Below are positions 1 through 8,130 of a stretch of DNA of 64,000 bases, piece after piece. Source of the stretch: Stakelama portus (GTDB lineage Bacteria; Pseudomonadota; Alphaproteobacteria; Sphingomonadales; Sphingomonadaceae). Made by a program: the position numbers and the translations under genes. The notes below the pieces were generated by a model, which worked only from the letters and a program-made list of their open reading frames with translations, was not told where the DNA came from and did not search any database. Within the stretch, counting starts at the first letter, position 1, and the number at the start of each line of letters is the position of its first letter. The stretch lies in contig NZ_QFZL01000002.1 of the NCBI RefSeq assembly GCF_003171655.1, positions 580,207-644,206 of the forward strand, given 5' to 3'.

Positions 1-1
1 C

Positions 2-238
2 GGCTGGATGGCGCGCAATTATGAAGTCGTGCATGTCGATGTCGGGCAATTCGACCGCAATCTGGATATTCCCGCGCGCTTCGGCCTTGCCCGGCTGCGT
101 GCGGTTCCGGCCGTGCTGATCATCGACCCCGCGACCGGCCGGATGCGCAACAGCGGGCGCGAACTGGCGCTTGCCGACGCGCGGATATTGCGTCCGCAGG
201 CGATTGCCGACTGGATGGCGCAATGGACGACGAACTGA
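2..238 (+). CDS. Thioredoxin-like protein, 3' part
   Basis: The reading frame is already open at the window edge, so the N-terminus and any CxxC motif lie outside. About 78 residues are visible. The segment has the beta-strand pattern of a thioredoxin fold: VVHVDVGQFDRN, then a cis-proline-like VPAVLIID strand, then a terminal helix. This suggests a periplasmic thioredoxin-like protein, but no catalytic residue can be checked. The last 16 bases overlap the next gene in another frame, which points to translational coupling. Confidence 0.5.
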   Translation, partial: GWMARNYEVVHVDVGQFDRNLDIPARFGLARLRAVPAVLIIDPATGRMRNSGRELALADARILRPQAIADWMAQWTTN

Positions 239-429
239 TCGCCTATCTGCCGCCCGAGCCGATCGAAAGCCCCTGTAGCAATATCTGCCGGATCGCGCGC
301 ACGACGGGGCTGTGCGAGGGATGTTCGCGAACGATCGACGAAATTGCCCGCTGGGGAACGATGGATGTCGCCGAACGGAGGGCGATCATGGCGGAACTGC
401 CGAAGCGGGGCGGCGGATACAGCCGTTAG
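223..429 (+). CDS. DUF1289 family protein
   Basis: A 68-residue protein with the cysteine pattern CSNICRI...GLCEGCSRT and a following IARW motif, which is the DUF1289 signature. These are small cysteine-rich proteins, possibly metal binding, of unknown role. The ATG lies 16 bases inside the end of the thioredoxin-like gene, so the two are probably co-transcribed. The stop codon TAG at 427-429 is also the first three bases of a MITE end, so the present C-terminus may have been set by an insertion. Confidence 0.85.
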   Translation: MDDELIAYLPPEPIESPCSNICRIARTTGLCEGCSRTIDEIARWGTMDVAERRAIMAELPKRGGGYSR

Positions 430-453
430 GTCGTGAACCCATAAACGGCGCCG
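427..453 (+). repeat. Solo MITE terminus (left end only)
   Basis: 27 bases beginning TAGGTCGTGAACCCATAAAC match the left end of the complete element at 62603-62872. No right end is found before the next gene, so this is a remnant. It overlaps the DUF1289 stop codon. Confidence 0.8.
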
Positions 454-589
454 CGTCGCAACAGAGCAACGAGCCCTTCGCGATCTCCTGAACTCAGCAG
501 CGCATCGAACCGGTCGAACCGCCCGGTCCCGAACGGTCACTCGTTCAGCGTCATGCCCGCCAGCTCGCGCCCGGATGCATCGCTTCCGC

Positions 590-1117
590 TCATCCCGACG
601 AACTCTTGCTGCCACGCGCCGACAGATAATCGGTGAGCGCGGAGAGGACGGCGGTAATGACGAACGCAAAGTGGATGATCGTCGCCCACATCAGGTCGTG
701 GCCGTCGACCGGTTTCTGACCGATGCCCATGAACAGCTTGAGCAGCTGAATCCCCGAAATCGCGACGATCGAGGCGTAGAGTTTGAGCTTGAGGCCGGAA
801 AAGGTGGTCGTCCCCATCCAGCCGGGCCGATCCTCATGCCCCTCGGTGTCGATCTTCGACACGAAGCTTTCATAGCCCGCGAGAATGACGACCAGGATCA
901 GATTGGCCGCCAGCGCCAGATCGAGCAGCGTCAGCACTTTCAGGATCGCGACTTCGACGCTCATCGTCAGCGCATCGGGAATGGCGGCGAAGAAGGTGCG
1001 CGCGAACACGACCAGCAGCAGCAATAGCGCAGCGATCAGCCCGACATAGAAGGGCGCGAGGATCCAGCGCGAGGCGAACAGCCCCGTTTCGAAAATATGC
1101 TCAAGCTTCTTCCACAT
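590..1117 (-). CDS. YqhA/UPF0114 family membrane protein
   Basis: A 175-residue integral membrane protein resembling the YqhA (UPF0114, TIGR00645) family. Hydrophobic segments are visible near residues 15-40 (ILAPFYVGLIAALLLLLVVF), 55-80, 105-130 and 135-155. The start was placed at MWKKLEHIFETGLFASRW, which matches the usual N-terminus of the family; the open frame continues 19 codons upstream but that part is arginine-rich and reads through an intergenic repeat. Function is unknown. It stands alone on its strand. Confidence 0.85.
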   Translation of the reverse strand: MWKKLEHIFETGLFASRWILAPFYVGLIAALLLLLVVFARTFFAAIPDALTMSVEVAILKVLTLLDLALAANLILVVILAGYESFVSKIDTEGHEDRPGWMGTTTFSGLKLKLYASIVAISGIQLLKLFMGIGQKPVDGHDLMWATIIHFAFVITAVLSALTDYLSARGSKSSSG

Positions 1118-1196
1118 CCCCGCCCCCTTGCGCGCTTGCCGGCCCTTCATTCCCGCGAATGCGGGCCGGCGCAAGCGGCCAGTTCCGCCGAGCGGA

Positions 1197-1829
1197 TCAG
1201 GCAGCGGGCGCTTGCGTCGGCATCAGTGCATCGTCCATTTCATTGGCGCGGATATAGGCGTCGCGCGCAGCGAGCCGCCCGATATAGTCGAGAAACACAT
1301 TGCGTTTGGGCAGCGTCCCGAATTGCGTTCCCCACATCAGCGCCGAACCGACATAGACATCGGCGGCAGTGAAACGATCGCCGGCGATATGGCGATGGGC
1401 CGAAACCGCCTTTTCCAGCGTATCGACTGCCTGTTCATAGCTGCCATAGCCGAACGTCCGGCCCTGCTCCGCGCTCGGCATGAAGCCGGCGTGATTGTTG
1501 GTCACTGCCTGCTCGAGCGGCCCCGCGGCGAAGAACAGCCAGCGATAATAATCGGCGCGCTCGGCCAGCGTTTCCGGCGCGAGCCCCGCGTCGGGAAATA
1601 CATCGGCAAGATAGGCGCAGATCGCGGCGCATTCGGTAACGACCTTGCCGTGATGGGCGATCGCCGGGACCTTTCCCATCGGGTTGATCGCCAGATATTC
1701 GGCACCCTTCATCGTGTCGGCATAGCCGAGCAGGACGGTTTCATATTCGGCCCCGACTTCCTCAAGCATCCAGCGGGCGACACGCCCGCGCGACATCGGG
1801 TTTGTATAGAAAACCAGTTTGTCGGCCAT
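1197..1829 (-). CDS. Glutathione S-transferase
   Basis: A 210-residue protein with an N-terminal thioredoxin-like GST domain (FYTNPMSRGRVARWMLEE, and the KVPAI cis-proline strand near residue 53) and an alpha-helical C-terminal domain. The serine in the NPMSRG stretch is in the usual place of the active serine in beta/theta-like GSTs. The start at 1829 is preceded by GGAGGAGAG, a strong ribosome site; an in-frame extension to 2015 is unlikely. It probably conjugates or reduces electrophiles with glutathione in the cytoplasm; the substrate is unknown. Confidence 0.88.
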   Translation of the reverse strand: MADKLVFYTNPMSRGRVARWMLEEVGAEYETVLLGYADTMKGAEYLAINPMGKVPAIAHHGKVVTECAAICAYLADVFPDAGLAPETLAERADYYRWLFFAAGPLEQAVTNNHAGFMPSAEQGRTFGYGSYEQAVDTLEKAVSAHRHIAGDRFTAADVYVGSALMWGTQFGTLPKRNVFLDYIGRLAARDAYIRANEMDDALMPTQAPAA

Positions 1830-1990
1830 TTTCTCTCTCCTCCGCACGACTCGCCATCGATCGGAACAAAAGATGAACAATATCATGGCTGCGGTAAAGA
1901 GGGTTTCGCACGCCGCCGCCCGCCAAGCATTGCGCTTCGATACGGCAACAGGCAGGATTCGCCGAAGGAACAGCAGATCGAGGCGGCGCC

Positions 1991-2338
1991 ATGACCGGCC
2001 ACCGAATCTATGCAATCAGCGTTGCCAGCGTGTACAAAGCCTATGTCGCCAAGGCCGAGCGCAAGGGCCGCAGCAAGGCGGAAGTCGACGCGATCCTGTG
2101 TTGGCTGACCGGGCACAGCCAGAGCACGCTGGAAGCCGCGCTGGAGCAAGGCACGAATTTCGAGGATTTCTTCGCCGAGGCGCCGGCGATGAACCCGTCA
2201 CGTGAGAAGATTACGGGCGTGGTCTGCGGCGTGCGCGTCGAGAATGTCGAAGAGCCGTTGATGCGGGAAATCCGCTATCTCGACAAGCTGATCGACGAAC
2301 TGGCCAGGGGCAAGGCGATGGAGAAAATCCTGCGCTGA
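1991..2338 (+). CDS. DUF2200 family protein
   Basis: A 115-residue protein that starts [20 protein letters not shown] and contains the conserved ILCWLTGHS and [17 protein letters not shown] stretches typical of DUF2200. It is cytoplasmic with no signal peptide and no known function. It is transcribed divergently from the glutathione S-transferase and faces the trcR gene, with a shared hairpin between them. Confidence 0.88.
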   Translation: MTGHRIYAISVASVYKAYVAKAERKGRSKAEVDAILCWLTGHSQSTLEAALEQGTNFEDFFAEAPAMNPSREKITGVVCGVRVENVEEPLMREIRYLDKLIDELARGKAMEKILR

Positions 2339-2342
2339 CGCG

Positions 2343-2376
2343 AAAAGCCCCTCCGCCGGATGGGCGAAGGGGCCTT
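2343..2376 (-). terminator. Terminator of the trcR gene
   Basis: A hairpin with arms GCCCCT and AGGGGC plus an inner CGCC/GGCG stem. Read on the minus strand it is followed by TTTT. It lies between the converging DUF2200 and trcR genes and could act in both directions, though the plus-strand T-run is weak. Confidence 0.6.
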
Positions 2377-2413
2377 GGTCACGGGTCGGGCGCGCCGTCG
2401 GCGCACCGGACGA

Positions 2414-3127
2414 TTATTTCTTGAACGGATCCTCGAATGCCGGTGTCGCGGGAGCGGCCGGAGCCGGTGCATCGCCTGCGGCTTCGGCAGCGGCGGCGAC
2501 TTCGGCGTCACGCACCGCCTGTTCGCGCTGCTGGCGCAATTCGGTGATCAGCGCTTCGCGATCGCCTTCGAGCCGGTTGTCGGTCGGCGCTTCGATACCG
2601 GCCTGCTTGGCCGCCTTGGCAACGATGGCATCGAGTTCGCGCTGCGAGCAGAGACCGAGCGTCACCGGATCCTTGGGAACGATGTTGGCGATGTTCCAGT
2701 GCGTCCGGTCGCGGATCGCACCGATCGTGGTGCGGGTGGTGCCGATCAGCTTGCCGATCGCGCCGTCCGAAATTTCGGGATGGTTGCGCAGGATCCACGC
2801 GATGCCGTCGGGCTTGTCCTGACGCTTCGAAACCGGCGTGTAGCGCGGCCCCTTGGTGCGACGGATCTGTTCGGGCCCCTTCGACATTTTGAGCCGGTAA
2901 TCGGGGTTCTGCTGCCCCTTTTCGATCTCTTCCATCGTCAGTTCGTGCGCACGGACCGGGTCACGACCGGTCAGCTTGGTCGCGGCGGTATCATCGGCGA
3001 TCGCCTGGACTTCCAGAATGTGCAGACCGCAAAAGTCGGCGATCTGTTCAAAGGTGAGCGCAGTATTTTCGACCAGCCAGGAAGCGGTCGCGTGCGGCAT
3101 CAGCGGTTGGGCCTGGGCCACGGGCAT
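2414..3127 (-). CDS. trcR: DUF1013 cell-cycle regulator TrcR
   Basis: A 237-residue protein matching the DUF1013 family, described in Caulobacter as the cell-cycle transcriptional regulator TrcR, which associates with RNA polymerase. The N-terminal part (LTFEQIADFCGLHILEVQAI) and a second helix-turn-helix-like segment (SDGAIGKLIGTTRTTIGAIR) are visible. The C-terminus is an alanine/proline-rich tail. The family is found widely in alphaproteobacteria, which supports the taxonomic call. Role assigned by family only. Confidence 0.85.
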   Translation of the reverse strand: MPVAQAQPLMPHATASWLVENTALTFEQIADFCGLHILEVQAIADDTAATKLTGRDPVRAHELTMEEIEKGQQNPDYRLKMSKGPEQIRRTKGPRYTPVSKRQDKPDGIAWILRNHPEISDGAIGKLIGTTRTTIGAIRDRTHWNIANIVPKDPVTLGLCSQRELDAIVAKAAKQAGIEAPTDNRLEGDREALITELRQQREQAVRDAEVAAAAEAAGDAPAPAAPATPAFEDPFKK

Positions 3128-3227
3128 TCTCCAGAAACAATAAGGGCCGCCCTACCCGGGCGGCCGTAAACAAGCGTGACTTAGTGCGAGCCGCGCGCGG
3201 GGGCAAGGTTTCAGTTGCGCGACACCG

Positions 3228-4268
3228 CTAGGCCGCGATGCGCACATCGCCGATATAGACGAGCGCGCTGAGGAATTGCCGCGCGCTGGCCGCCCAGGTG
3301 AAGGTGCGGCCATATTCCGCGCAGATACCGCGATCGCATGTCAGCGCCCGCCCGATCGCATCGGTCAGATCGTCTCCCATCGCGCCGACACTGTCGTTGA
3401 GGATGTCGATCGGCCCGGTCACCGGATAGGCCGCAACCGGCACGCCGCAGGCCAGCGCCTCGATCATCACCAGCCCGAACGTGTCGGTACGGCTGGGAAA
3501 GACGAACACATCGGCGGCGCTATAGGCGCTTGCCAGTTCGGCGCCGAACATCGCGCCCAGAAACTTCGCTTCGGGATATTTTGCCTGAAGCGACGCGCGC
3601 ACCGGGCCGTCGCCGACCACCACCTTGGTGCCCGGATGCGAGGATTTGAGGAACGCCTCGAGATTCTTTTCGACCGCGACGCGGCCGACATAGAGCTGCA
3701 CAGGCCCCTCGAGCCCCGCCATCTTCGGATGCGGCGCGATGCCGGTGCGGAAATTGTCGAGGTCGACGCCACGGCCCCAATGGCGCACCTGGGGAAGGCC
3801 ATGATCGACCAGCGACTGGCGGATCGATGGCGTCGAAGCCAGGATCGCCGCCGATGGCCCGTGGAACCAACGGATATAGCGCCAGATCCATTCCGCCGGG
3901 ACGCCCGATCGCGCCGAGACATAATCGGGAAACTGGGTGTGATAGGCGGTGGTGAACGGCAAGTCGCGGCGCAGGCACCAGCGGCGCGCGGCGACGCATA
4001 GCGGCCCTTCGGTCGCCAGATGGATCGCCTCCGGTTCGAATTCGCGCAGCAGCGCGCCGACCTGTGCAACGCGCGCGAGCGCCAGACGGATTTCGGGATA
4101 GGTGGGGCACGGCACCGAATAGAATCGGTCGGGCGAGATGATGAGCACCTGATGCCCCATCTTCTCCAGCTCGGCCTTGACCGCCTGAAGCGTGCGCACG
4201 ACTCCGTTCACCTGAGGCTCCCAGGCGTCAGTGACGATGGCGATGCGCACGCTCTGCTCCTCGCTCAC
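3228..4268 (-). CDS. GT4 family glycosyltransferase
   Basis: A 346-residue GT-B enzyme. The N-terminal domain opens with AIVTDAWEPQVNGVV, seen in the MgtA/GDP-mannose-dependent type of GT4 enzymes. The C-terminal domain carries DTFGLVMIEALACGVPVAA, with the E-x7-E type motif of nucleotide-sugar binding. It probably adds a sugar to a membrane lipid. The start is GTG; the bases GTGA are shared with the stop of the upstream metallophosphoesterase, so the two are translationally coupled. A role together in cell-envelope lipid modification is inferred. Confidence 0.88.
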   Translation of the reverse strand: MSEEQSVRIAIVTDAWEPQVNGVVRTLQAVKAELEKMGHQVLIISPDRFYSVPCPTYPEIRLALARVAQVGALLREFEPEAIHLATEGPLCVAARRWCLRRDLPFTTAYHTQFPDYVSARSGVPAEWIWRYIRWFHGPSAAILASTPSIRQSLVDHGLPQVRHWGRGVDLDNFRTGIAPHPKMAGLEGPVQLYVGRVAVEKNLEAFLKSSHPGTKVVVGDGPVRASLQAKYPEAKFLGAMFGAELASAYSAADVFVFPSRTDTFGLVMIEALACGVPVAAYPVTGPIDILNDSVGAMGDDLTDAIGRALTCDRGICAEYGRTFTWAASARQFLSALVYIGDVRIAA

Positions 4269-5140
4269 GCGGCGGCCAGTGCCGCGACTCCTGACGCGCT
4301 ACGCGCAGCCATTTCGTCGGCCCAATGAAGAATCTCCATTGTGCCGTCGTAGTGCTCGACCAGCGCAGTGCAACCCTCGACCCAGTCGCCGTCGTTATAA
4401 TACGCGATCCCGTCGATTTCCCGCATCTCGGCGGTGTGGATATGGCCGGCGATGACGCCGTCGACGCCGCGCGTTCCCGCTTCGCGTGCGACCACTTCCT
4501 CGAACCGGCCGATAAACTCGACGGCGTTCTTGACCTTGGCCTTGGCATATTTGCTGAGCGACCAATAAGGCAGGCCGAAGATGCGCTGGAAAGTCGTTAC
4601 CCAGCGATTGACCGCCATCATCATGGTGTAGGCGGCGTCGCCCAGATGCGCGAGCCAGCGATGCGACAGCGTGATCGCGTCGAATTCGTCGCCATGCAGC
4701 ACCAGCAACCGGCGGCCGTCGGCGGTTTCGTGAATCGCCTGGCGCCGGATTTCGACGCCGCCGAAGTTCAGCCCGGTAAACTGGCGGAAAATTTCGTCGT
4801 GATTGCCGGGGATATATACGATCCGCGTGCCGCGCTTGGCGCGTTTGAGGATGCGCCAGACGATGTCGTTATGCGCAGCGGGCCAATAGAATTTCTTCTT
4901 GAGCTGCCATCCGTCGATGATGTCGCCCACAAGATACATTGTGTCGCTGTCGACATGATCGAGGAAGTCGATCAGCATCGCCGCATTGCAGCCGCGCGTG
5001 CCCAGATGCACGTCGGAAATCCACACGGTGCGGTATTTGCGCCGCTCGGTAACCGCCTTTTCGGGAATCGACGGGCGCGACACCGCAAAATCGGCGAGCG
5101 CGGCAAGATCGCGCGAACGAAGTTTGGTGACGGAAGCCAT
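4265..5140 (-). CDS. LpxH-like metallophosphoesterase
   Basis: A 291-residue calcineurin-like phosphoesterase. The metal ligands are in place: SDVHLG (42-47), GDIIDG (72-77), GNHDE (112-116), HGDEFD (149-154) and GHIH (232-235). This is the group usually annotated as UDP-2,3-diacylglucosamine diphosphatase, which makes lipid X during lipid A synthesis; it is longer than E. coli LpxH, so the exact substrate is not certain. It is the first gene of a pair with the glycosyltransferase. Confidence 0.85.
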   Translation of the reverse strand: MASVTKLRSRDLAALADFAVSRPSIPEKAVTERRKYRTVWISDVHLGTRGCNAAMLIDFLDHVDSDTMYLVGDIIDGWQLKKKFYWPAAHNDIVWRILKRAKRGTRIVYIPGNHDEIFRQFTGLNFGGVEIRRQAIHETADGRRLLVLHGDEFDAITLSHRWLAHLGDAAYTMMMAVNRWVTTFQRIFGLPYWSLSKYAKAKVKNAVEFIGRFEEVVAREAGTRGVDGVIAGHIHTAEMREIDGIAYYNDGDWVEGCTALVEHYDGTMEILHWADEMAARSASGVAALAAA

Positions 5141-5159
5141 ATGCCCCTGGGCCCTCGTA

Positions 5160-5338
5160 CAATGCTTCGATTGCCCCGGCTCTATGGCGAGGGATTGTTA
5201 CAGTTTGAATCGATTGACGTAGTTTTTTCTGTTGCTGTTGCGCATCACAATTAACCTTTTTTGCTGCGGGGCAGCATTTCGACTTGTCTTTCGGTCACCA
5301 CCATGAAATCAGTAATTCGAACATTAAGGGGAAACGAT
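5160..5338 (+). repeat. Upstream region, copy 1 of tandem duplication
   Basis: This non-coding stretch is similar to 6041-6218. Shared blocks include TTCGATTGCCC, AATCGA(T/C)TGACG, a T-rich run followed by TTGCGCATC, TTGTCTTTC and the AAGGG ribosome site. Each copy lies directly upstream of one small secreted-protein gene, so it is likely the promoter and leader. The exact promoter hexamers could not be fixed. Confidence 0.6.
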
Positions 5339-5581
5339 ATGACCAACATCAAGAAGGGATTGCTTGCCGCCGCGACTTCGCTCGCGCTTGTGGTCGGCCC
5401 GACCGTTGTTCAGGCAAACAGCGCTTCGACGCTGTCGCTGACCTCGGGTCGCGCCACGACCTCGGCAGAAAAGGCCAACAAGATCGCACCGGCAATCATC
5501 ATCGCCGTGATTGCGGGGGCGGCGCTTATCGGTGGCGTCGTGGCGATCGTCGACGACGAAGACGAACCCGCCAGCCCCTAG
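5339..5581 (+). CDS. Small secreted/membrane protein, paralogue 1
   Basis: An 80-residue protein of no recognised family. A signal peptide covers about residues 1-26 (MTNIKKGLLAAATSLALVVG... ending VQA). The mature part has a serine/threonine-rich block (LSLTSGRATTS), a KANK motif, then a hydrophobic segment (IAPAIIIAVIAGAALIGGVV) and an acidic tail DDEDEPASP. It is nearly the same length as, and clearly homologous to, the gene at 6219-6461. The start is the ATG after AAGGGGAAACGAT; it gives a complete signal peptide identical in its first nine residues in both copies. Confidence 0.75.
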   Translation: MTNIKKGLLAAATSLALVVGPTVVQANSASTLSLTSGRATTSAEKANKIAPAIIIAVIAGAALIGGVVAIVDDEDEPASP

Positions 5582-6218
5582 TATCGGGTTTTCGATTTGA
5601 AATACGAACGGGCGTCCGGCATCGGGCGCCCGTTTTCATTTGGCGGGCGCCCGGCTGCGGTTCGGTTCGCGCTAGGCTAGGCCGCCGCGATCCCGCCGAA
5701 GACAGGGGCCCGCCCCCAAACGTCGCCCCCCAAGCGGGAAGTGTCGTCGATGTCGCCCGCTTCCGCACCCTGGGGTCAGATCGTGCGGACCCGTTCCCCG
5801 GCGTCGCCCGATCTGAGCGCACGGTCGCCGCCACGCAACTTCTGTCCGGTGCACGTCAGGCCGCGGCGCATGGCAACCGCGCGCCCCCGGAGAAGCGTCG
5901 AAAATCCACCGCGCGCGGTATTTGCAGCGCCAGGCTGCAGCCCCCGATGAATCGGCAATGGCGGAACACAAGGACCGCGAATCCCAGCAAGACCGTAGGT
6001 GCAATTTTTATTACGGAAGCGATACATCCTGATCTTCTGGGTAATGTTTCGATTGCCCGGAGCATAGGGTTGTCGATTCGTAGATTGGGAATCGACTGAC
6101 GACGTTTTGCGTTGCTTTTGCGCATCGCGATTACTCTTTTTTGGTGCAGGACACAGTTAAGGGTTGTCTTTCAACACCATCAATGGAATCAGAGAAGCGA
6201 ACGACAAGGGAATAATAT
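5582..6218 (+). other. Intergenic: terminator, spacer, upstream copy 2
   Basis: No convincing gene. It holds the terminator of the upstream gene (5610-5637), about 400 bases in which I see nothing recognisable, and from about 6041 the second copy of the upstream region described at 5160-5338. Small open frames here are arginine-rich and look spurious. Confidence 0.6.
5610..5637 (+). terminator. Terminator after paralogue 1
   Basis: Nine-pair stem GGGCGTCCG / CGGGCGCCC (one G-U pair) with loop GCAT, followed by GTTTT. It lies about 30 bases after the stop codon and has a counterpart after the second copy. Confidence 0.8.
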
Positions 6219-6461
6219 ATGACCAACATCAAGAAGGGACTGCTCACTGCCGCGACTTCGCTCGCGCTCGTGGTCGGCCCGACCGTCGCCCAGGCGACGA
6301 GCGCTTCAGCGCTTTCGCTGACCTCGGGTCGCGCTACGACTTCGGTCGGCAAGGCCAACAAGGTTGCGCCTGCCGTTATTATCAGCGTGCTTGCCGTCGC
6401 CACCGTTGTTGCCGGCGCGGTCATCGTCGAGACGCAAGACAACACGCCCGACAGCCCCTAG
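6219..6461 (+). CDS. Small secreted/membrane protein, paralogue 2
   Basis: An 80-residue paralogue of the protein at 5339-5581. Residues 1-26 form the signal peptide (MTNIKKGLLTAATSLALVVG..., cleavage near AQA). LSLTSGRATTS and KANK are kept; the hydrophobic segment (APAVIISVLAVATVVAGAVI) and acidic C-terminus (ending DSP) diverge more. Similar upstream regions and terminators show that a whole transcription unit was duplicated. The function is unknown; the single hydrophobic segment suggests an envelope-located peptide. Confidence 0.75.
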   Translation: MTNIKKGLLTAATSLALVVGPTVAQATSASALSLTSGRATTSVGKANKVAPAVIISVLAVATVVAGAVIVETQDNTPDSP

Positions 6462-6489
6462 TAGCGGGTTTTCAGTCCGGAATAGGAAC

Positions 6490-6517
6490 GGGCGTCCGGC
6501 TTCCGGGCGCCCTTTTT
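6490..6517 (+). terminator. Terminator after paralogue 2
   Basis: Ten-pair stem GGGCGTCCGG / CCGGGCGCCC (one G-U pair) with loop CTT, followed by TTTTT. The stem closely resembles that at 5610-5637, in keeping with duplication of the unit. Confidence 0.85.
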
Positions 6518-6682
6518 CGTGGCGACGACTCTGCCAGGTCGACTCGCAGCGGCTATCGTATCGCAGGCGGGCGCCGGCGCACCGGACCGCCGCCGATCAG
6601 GCTCCAGCAGCCCTCAGGCCCCAGTGGCGCTCAGACCACCAGGGTATTCAGATCTTAAGTGGCATTCAGACCTTGGCGGCAC

Positions 6683-7681
6683 TCAATCCAGGGTCAGGAC
6701 GATTTTCCCGACATGCTCGCCGCTTTCCATCCGCCGATGGGCATCCGCCGCCCGATCGAGCGGGAAAGTGGCGTCAATGATCGGTTTCAGGCGCCCCTGT
6801 TCGACAAACGGCCAGACATTGCGAGAGAGTTCGTCGGCAACCAGCGCCTTGAACGCACTGTCGCGCGGGCGCAGCGTCGATCCGGTCAGCGTCAGGCGGC
6901 GGCGCATGATTTCGAAAATCGGGACTTCCGCCCTGGCCCCGCCCTGAACCGCGATTGACACGTGGCGACCATCCTCGGCCATGCATTGCATGTTCCGCGC
7001 GACATAATCGCCGCCGACCATGTCGAGCACGGCGTTCACTCCTGCCCCGCCGGTGATTTCCTTCACCCGCGCGACGAAATCCTCGGTCTTGTAGTTGATC
7101 GCGTGATTCGCGCCATGCGCGATGGCTGCGGCGCATTTCGCGTCCGATCCGGCGGTGACGATGATCGTGACGCCGAACAGATTGCACAGCGATATCGCCA
7201 TCGTGCCGATGCCGCTGGTGCCGCCATGGACAAGCACGGTGTCGCCTTCCTGAGCATAGGCGCGCTCGAACAGGTTCGACCAGACGGTGAACAGCGTTTC
7301 GGGCATCGCCGCGGCTTCGGCCATCGTCAGCGCGGACGGCACCGATAGGCACTGGCCGGCAGGGGCAACCGCATATTCGGCATAGCCGCCGCCGCCGAGC
7401 AGCGCGCAGACACGCTGGCCGATCATTTCGCGCGCGACCTCCTGCCCCGCCGCGACCACGGTGCCGGCAACTTCCAGACCAAGCGTCGACGGCGCACCCG
7501 GCGGCGGCGGATAGCTGCCCTTGCGCTGCAGCACGTCGGGCCGGTTGACCCCGGCCGCCGCAACCTGAATCAAAACCTCGTCCGGCCCCGGAACCGGAAC
7601 CGGAATTTCGCTGGTTTTCAGAACTTCCGGACCACCCGACTGCGCCGGATCGATCGCGCGCATCGTCGCTGACACTGACAT
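6683..7681 (-). CDS. NAD(P)H quinone oxidoreductase (PIG3-like)
   Basis: A 332-residue zinc-independent medium-chain dehydrogenase of the quinone oxidoreductase group, close to TP53I3/PIG3-type enzymes. The GroES-like N-terminal half includes GVNRPDVLQRKGSYPPPPG; the nucleotide-binding site is VHGGTSGIGT (151-160). It likely reduces quinones with NADPH in the cytoplasm. The start at MSVSATMRAID fits the family; an in-frame upstream extension would run over the DUF1192 gene and was rejected. A second start at 7663 (MRAID) is possible. Confidence 0.85.
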   Translation of the reverse strand: MSVSATMRAIDPAQSGGPEVLKTSEIPVPVPGPDEVLIQVAAAGVNRPDVLQRKGSYPPPPGAPSTLGLEVAGTVVAAGQEVAREMIGQRVCALLGGGGYAEYAVAPAGQCLSVPSALTMAEAAAMPETLFTVWSNLFERAYAQEGDTVLVHGGTSGIGTMAISLCNLFGVTIIVTAGSDAKCAAAIAHGANHAINYKTEDFVARVKEITGGAGVNAVLDMVGGDYVARNMQCMAEDGRHVSIAVQGGARAEVPIFEIMRRRLTLTGSTLRPRDSAFKALVADELSRNVWPFVEQGRLKPIIDATFPLDRAADAHRRMESGEHVGKIVLTLD

Positions 7682-7793
7682 TGTCTGGCCCCACCCTCCG
7701 ATATCGGGAAAATTCCGAACCCGCACAAATCCCGGGCCCGTATTTGACCGGGGCCTTATTGACTTCATGCGGCGGAGGGTCAACGCTGTGCCC

Positions 7794-7991
7794 ATGGACG
7801 CCGAAGAGAATCTGCCGCGTCGCAAGGACGATCCCGTGGCCCTGCTGGCCCGACAGGATCTCGATCCGCTTTCGGTCGAGGAACTGGAAGCGCGGATCGA
7901 CGCTCTCGAAACGGAAATCGCCCGAACGCGCGTAAAAATAAAACGCGCCGTTAACCACCGCGCAAGCGCGGACGCTCTATTTAAGAAATGA
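7794..7991 (+). CDS. DUF1192 family protein
   Basis: A 65-residue protein with the DUF1192 core DLDPLSVEELEARIDALETE followed by a basic helix. It is predicted to be a short amphipathic or coiled-coil protein; the role is unknown. The ATG at 7794 was preferred over 7767 because MDAEEN is close to the domain start. It is divergent from the quinone oxidoreductase and sits 140 bases before clpA. Confidence 0.8.
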   Translation: MDAEENLPRRKDDPVALLARQDLDPLSVEELEARIDALETEIARTRVKIKRAVNHRASADALFKK

Positions 7992-8130
7992 GCGTGGTAG
8001 CACCGGAGCCGGGCACTAGGCCGCAAATCTCCGGTGCGGAGCCGCTGCGCTTGATGCGAGGGCTCACCGACCCGACATGGGGGAAAAGGAGCCGGCGCGT
8101 CATTGCCGGCTCGACTGGAGTAGTTATCTG

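Noticed and set aside
7992..8130. clpS upstream of clpA
   Set aside because: The gap is too short and no frame has the ClpS motif; clpS must lie elsewhere.
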